Shown piece by piece: positions 61,290 to 64,000 of a stretch of DNA of 64,000 nucleotides. The DNA is from Tsuneonella flava (GTDB lineage: Bacteria > Pseudomonadota > Alphaproteobacteria > Sphingomonadales > Sphingomonadaceae): positions 62,001 through 126,000 of the forward strand of contig NZ_PHSO01000002.1 of NCBI RefSeq assembly GCF_002870965.1, in the 5' to 3' direction. The notes below the pieces were generated by a model. That model was given only the letters and a program-made list of their open reading frames with translations. It ran no database searches and was not told the origin of the DNA. Each line of letters opens with the position of its first letter. Position 1 is the first letter of the stretch. Position numbers and translations under genes: made by a program.

Positions 61290-61434
61290 AATAATCCTCT
61301 CGTCGCTGCTGCGCGGCATACGCGGTTCCCGGTATCCAGCCGGGTTTCGAAAGAATGCCTAATCGAATCGAGCAGTACAGGCCATACCCATATTTCGAAA
61401 CAGACACCTGCCAGATCCTGCCAGCGCCCCGCGA

Positions 61435-62082
61435 TCAGGCCTGTTTCAACAGGCCGGCAAGGAAAAAATCGATTACTGCCGCTGCATTGCGCTTGCTGAC
61501 TTCGGCATCGATCTCTTCGCCCAGTTCGCTGCCGAGAATGAAACGCGCCGCGTTCAGCCCATCGGCCGCCCCCACTGTCGCGAAATAAAACAGCTTCTTA
61601 TCCACCGGGCGGAACACGCCCTGCGCCACCCCGGCATCGATGATAGTGGCCTGTGCATCCATCATCGGGTGGATCAGCCGCTGCGTCAGGCGCGCGGCCT
61701 CTTCCGGCGATCCGTCGCGGACCATCGCCTGCAACAGGCGATTGAAAAACGGGAAGCGGAAATAGGCTTCCGCAATACCGTTCAGATGCATCCGCATCTT
61801 TTCGACCGGATCGTAATCGGCAGCGAGCAGGCTTTCCAGTTGTGCCAGCGCGCGGGCAATGCTGCGTTCCAGCGCGGCCACCAGCAGCCCTTGCTTGTTG
61901 CCGAAATAATATCCGATCAGGCCCTGCGGGTGTCCTGCCCGCTCGGCAATATCGACGAACGACACATCCAGTGTGTCGCGTTCGCGCATCAGATCGATTG
62001 CGGCCTGCACCAGTTGCTGCGCGGATTCCGAATTCGCCGGATCGCCCCGCGCGCGGCCTGTCGCCACGCTACGTGATGCCAT
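61435..62082 (-). CDS. TetR family regulator
   Basis: A 215-residue TetR protein: helix-turn-helix in DTLDVSFVDIAERAGHPQGL and IGYYFGNKQGLL, then a helical ligand domain. ATG 62082 (MASRSVATGR) has GGGGGAG just upstream and is preferred over in-frame ATG 62094. As it lies upstream of the acyl-CoA dehydrogenase gene it probably senses an acyl-CoA or fatty acid; this is inference. Confidence 0.9.
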   Translation of the reverse strand: MASRSVATGRARGDPANSESAQQLVQAAIDLMRERDTLDVSFVDIAERAGHPQGLIGYYFGNKQGLLVAALERSIARALAQLESLLAADYDPVEKMRMHLNGIAEAYFRFPFFNRLLQAMVRDGSPEEAARLTQRLIHPMMDAQATIIDAGVAQGVFRPVDKKLFYFATVGAADGLNAARFILGSELGEEIDAEVSKRNAAAVIDFFLAGLLKQA

Positions 62083-62219
62083 ATTCTCCCCCATGCATGG
62101 CCGCTTGTTTTGAATAAGCAGCCTTATGGGGCTTCTTTCATACAAATTTGCACAATTTGGCAAGCAATTAGCGCCACTGGCGGCAGTGGAGCGAAAGGGG
62201 GACGCGCTGCCGCCTCCCG

Positions 62220-63386
62220 CTATTTCTCGCTCTGGCGTATCTTCAGTGCCGAACAGGCGATCTCATGGCCAAGGCTGCACCCCTTTTCCAGCGCACGGTT
62301 CGATGCTTCGCGGTCGCGCGGGCCGCCTTCGCCCAGTTCGGCCAGCACGTTGAAGGTCATGCAGGATTTCGCATCGCCGCCGCTGCACAGGTCGGCATAC
62401 ATCTGCCGCGCGGCGGTGCGATCTTTTGGGCCACCTTGTCCGTCGAACGTCATCTGCGCCAGTTTGCTGCACGCGCTGACGATCCCCCCGTCGCAACTGG
62501 TGCTGTAGGCAGCGCGGGCGGCAGGCAGATCACTGCCACCCGCCAGATCCTCTATCAGCACTTCACCCAGATTATAGCAGGCGTTGGCTTCGCCGCCCTT
62601 GCAGGCAGCCGCGAACAGCGCCTTCGCACGTGACGGATCGCGATCCCCGGCAAGACCGTTGAGGAGGATCAGCCCATAATGGTCGCACGCAAAAGTGGAC
62701 CCTTGCTCGCACGCAGTGCTCAGCAGCTTCGCGGCGCGGGCCGGGTCTTTCGCGACCCCTTCGCCTACCATCAGCATGTAACCCTGATTGGCGCAGGCAT
62801 CGACGTTCTTGCCCGCTTCGCACACCGCTTCGAACATCGACACCGCACCGACCAGATCCTGTGGCCCGCCTTCGCCGAGTTTCATCATAACGGCGTAATT
62901 GTTGCACGAATCCGGGATGCTGGCCTCGCATCCTTTGACAAAGCTGGCGCGGGCATCTGCCAGTTCGGGAGCGCCTTTCGCGGCGTTTTCATACAGCGTC
63001 TGCCCCAGATTGTGGCACGCTCCGCTATAGCCGCCGTCGCATGCGCGGCGATAATTCCGCACCGCGCCGGGAACATCCACTGGCCCGCCCAGCCCATCTT
63101 CCAGCAAAGCGCCGAGATAATTGCAGCCCAGCATTTCCTCCAGCGCGCAAGCTTTGGCCGCGAACCGGCGCGAAGCGGTGTAGTCCTGCGCGATATCCTT
63201 GCCATGATAGAGCCGGATCGCCTGATCGAGACAGGCCCGCCCGTTGCGATCGGCCTCGCACCCGGTGGCCGGATCGGCAGCCGGGGCAGGATCGGCGGCA
63301 GGCTCCGTCGCCTGTACAGGGAGAGGAGCAAGACCGAGCGCGATCAGCGCAACCGGCGCGAGGAAACGAAGGATCGGTCCGCTCAC
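62220..63386 (-). CDS. Secreted cysteine-rich Sel1-repeat protein (Hcp-like)
   Basis: A 388-residue exported protein (signal FLAPVALIALGLAPLPVQAT) built from about nine Sel1-like repeats of 35-39 residues. Nearly every repeat has a Cys pair, e.g. ACDGGYSGACHNLG, CEASIPDSCNNYAVMM, CEAGKNVDACANQGYML, which would form one disulfide per repeat as in the Helicobacter Hcp proteins. Repeats are protein-binding; the partner is unknown. GTG 63386 overlaps the stop of the upstream gene (GTGA), so the two are translationally coupled. Confidence 0.88.
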   Translation of the reverse strand: MSGPILRFLAPVALIALGLAPLPVQATEPAADPAPAADPATGCEADRNGRACLDQAIRLYHGKDIAQDYTASRRFAAKACALEEMLGCNYLGALLEDGLGGPVDVPGAVRNYRRACDGGYSGACHNLGQTLYENAAKGAPELADARASFVKGCEASIPDSCNNYAVMMKLGEGGPQDLVGAVSMFEAVCEAGKNVDACANQGYMLMVGEGVAKDPARAAKLLSTACEQGSTFACDHYGLILLNGLAGDRDPSRAKALFAAACKGGEANACYNLGEVLIEDLAGGSDLPAARAAYSTSCDGGIVSACSKLAQMTFDGQGGPKDRTAARQMYADLCSGGDAKSCMTFNVLAELGEGGPRDREASNRALEKGCSLGHEIACSALKIRQSEK

Positions 63387-64000
63387 GGCCGGTCCTCCTT
63401 CGCGGGCATCGGCGCATTCGCCCAGACGAGCGCCTTGCGGATATTGCCCATTTTCTGGCTCTGCACCGGTGGGTCGCGGCCGATTTCGAGGAACGGCGTC
63501 CATTCCTTGCCATTCATGCGATAGGATACCGTGACCGCCGCATCGTCGCCCAGCCGCGCCAGCTTCGCCTTGCCATCGGGCGGCAGGACGAATTCCGATG
63601 AGCCGAGTACGTTGCTGCCGCTGCCCGATTGCTTGGTCAGCGCAATGCGCGATCCATCGGGCAGGTTCAGCGCGACTTCGTCCACATTGCTCCGTAATTT
63701 GGCGATCCAGCCGCCCTGCCGGGTGACCAGTATCTTGCCATGCGGATCGAATGTGCCGGGGCGCGAGAGGTGGAAGAACACCACCGGCTTATCGCCCCGG
63801 TCGAGGACACGATAGACATTCAGCCCCAACGATGGACGGTTTCCGATAAAGCTGCCCATGCGCGAACGCCACGCCCCCATGTCCGCCGAAATCGGGGTGG
63901 CGGAGATGTAGGTGCCGACCGATGTGGACACCTGAACCTGCTTTTTGCCTTTCTGGAGATACAGATTGATTTCTTCTGTCAGCAGGATCGAATCGTATCC
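63383..64000 (-). CDS. Unknown protein, 5' end beyond window
   Basis: The open frame continues without a stop to position 64000, giving 205 codons of an incomplete gene. The visible part includes YLQKGKKQVQVSTSVGTYIS, RPGTFDPHGKILVTRQGGWI and SYRMNGKEWTPFLEIG. It is beta-rich with no membrane segment in view and matches no family I recognise. It overlaps the Sel1-repeat gene, so the two proteins may work together outside the cytoplasm. A GTG at 63931 is internal. Confidence 0.75.
   Translation of the reverse strand, partial: GYDSILLTEEINLYLQKGKKQVQVSTSVGTYISATPISADMGAWRSRMGSFIGNRPSLGLNVYRVLDRGDKPVVFFHLSRPGTFDPHGKILVTRQGGWIAKLRSNVDEVALNLPDGSRIALTKQSGSGSNVLGSSEFVLPPDGKAKLARLGDDAAVTVSYRMNGKEWTPFLEIGRDPPVQSQKMGNIRKALVWANAPMPAKEDRP

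Noticed and set aside
60042-61499. A plus-strand open frame of 485 codons
   Set aside because: Antisense to the acyl-CoA dehydrogenase and starting inside a repeat.

Overview
The window is high-GC (a little over 60 percent by eye) bacterial chromosome, very probably from a sphingomonad or Erythrobacter-like alphaproteobacterium. Supporting signs are a class I lysyl-tRNA synthetase, a TonB-dependent copper receptor next to its own TonB, a WalW-type deacetylase, an alphaproteobacterial glutamate-cysteine ligase, a UbiM-type hydroxylase and a family of dispersed repeats that begin GTCATTGCGAGGAG. No phage, plasmid or transposase genes are visible.

Layout. 1-3.7 kb: an AcrAB-type RND pump, cut by the left edge. 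3.9-5.7 kb: a secreted protein and a nitrobindin-like protein. 5.7-9.1 kb: a copper-uptake cluster (DUF2946, OprC-like receptor, TonB). 9.2-12.7 kb: an Lrp regulator, a soluble histidine kinase with an eroded ATPase domain and a WalW-like deacetylase, then tRNA-Ile(CAU) and tRNA-Pro(UGG). 13.0-16.0 kb: a dad locus (Lrp regulator divergent from alanine racemase and D-amino acid dehydrogenase). 16.2-31 kb: M28 peptidase, EttA, CLC antiporter, RcnB-like protein, cytochrome b561, prolyl 4-hydroxylase, DUF1003, LysRS, a DinG-like helicase with a SixA-like phosphatase. 30.7-31.6 kb: SoxR with a perfectly recognisable operator facing a VOC protein. 31.9-46.6 kb: housekeeping and metabolic genes (ubiA, rsmE, gshA, a methyltransferase-like membrane protein, bamB and a YfgM-like TPR protein, glycosyltransferase, hydrolase, astD, phoH, enoyl-CoA hydratase) and tRNA-Gln. 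59.4-60.1 kb is a block of dispersed repeats, followed by an acyl-CoA dehydrogenase with a TetR regulator and a cysteine-rich Sel1-repeat protein paired with an unknown protein cut by the right edge.

The most interesting region is 46.6-58.7 kb. It gathers sulfide and persulfide functions (ETHE1/Blh-type persulfide dioxygenase, TauE/SafE sulfite exporter, two DUF2892 proteins, 1-Cys peroxiredoxin, ArsR regulator, rhodanese, sulfide:quinone reductase-like flavoprotein) around a complete RND-adaptor-TolC efflux pump and a ubiquinone hydroxylase. Two divergent promoter regions 7 kb apart share the same arrangement: TTGACG, then ACATATACA in the spacer, then the -10 region. This suggests one regulator for both halves, and suggests that the pump belongs to a sulfide or persulfide response. 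The pump's substrate cannot be told from the sequence.
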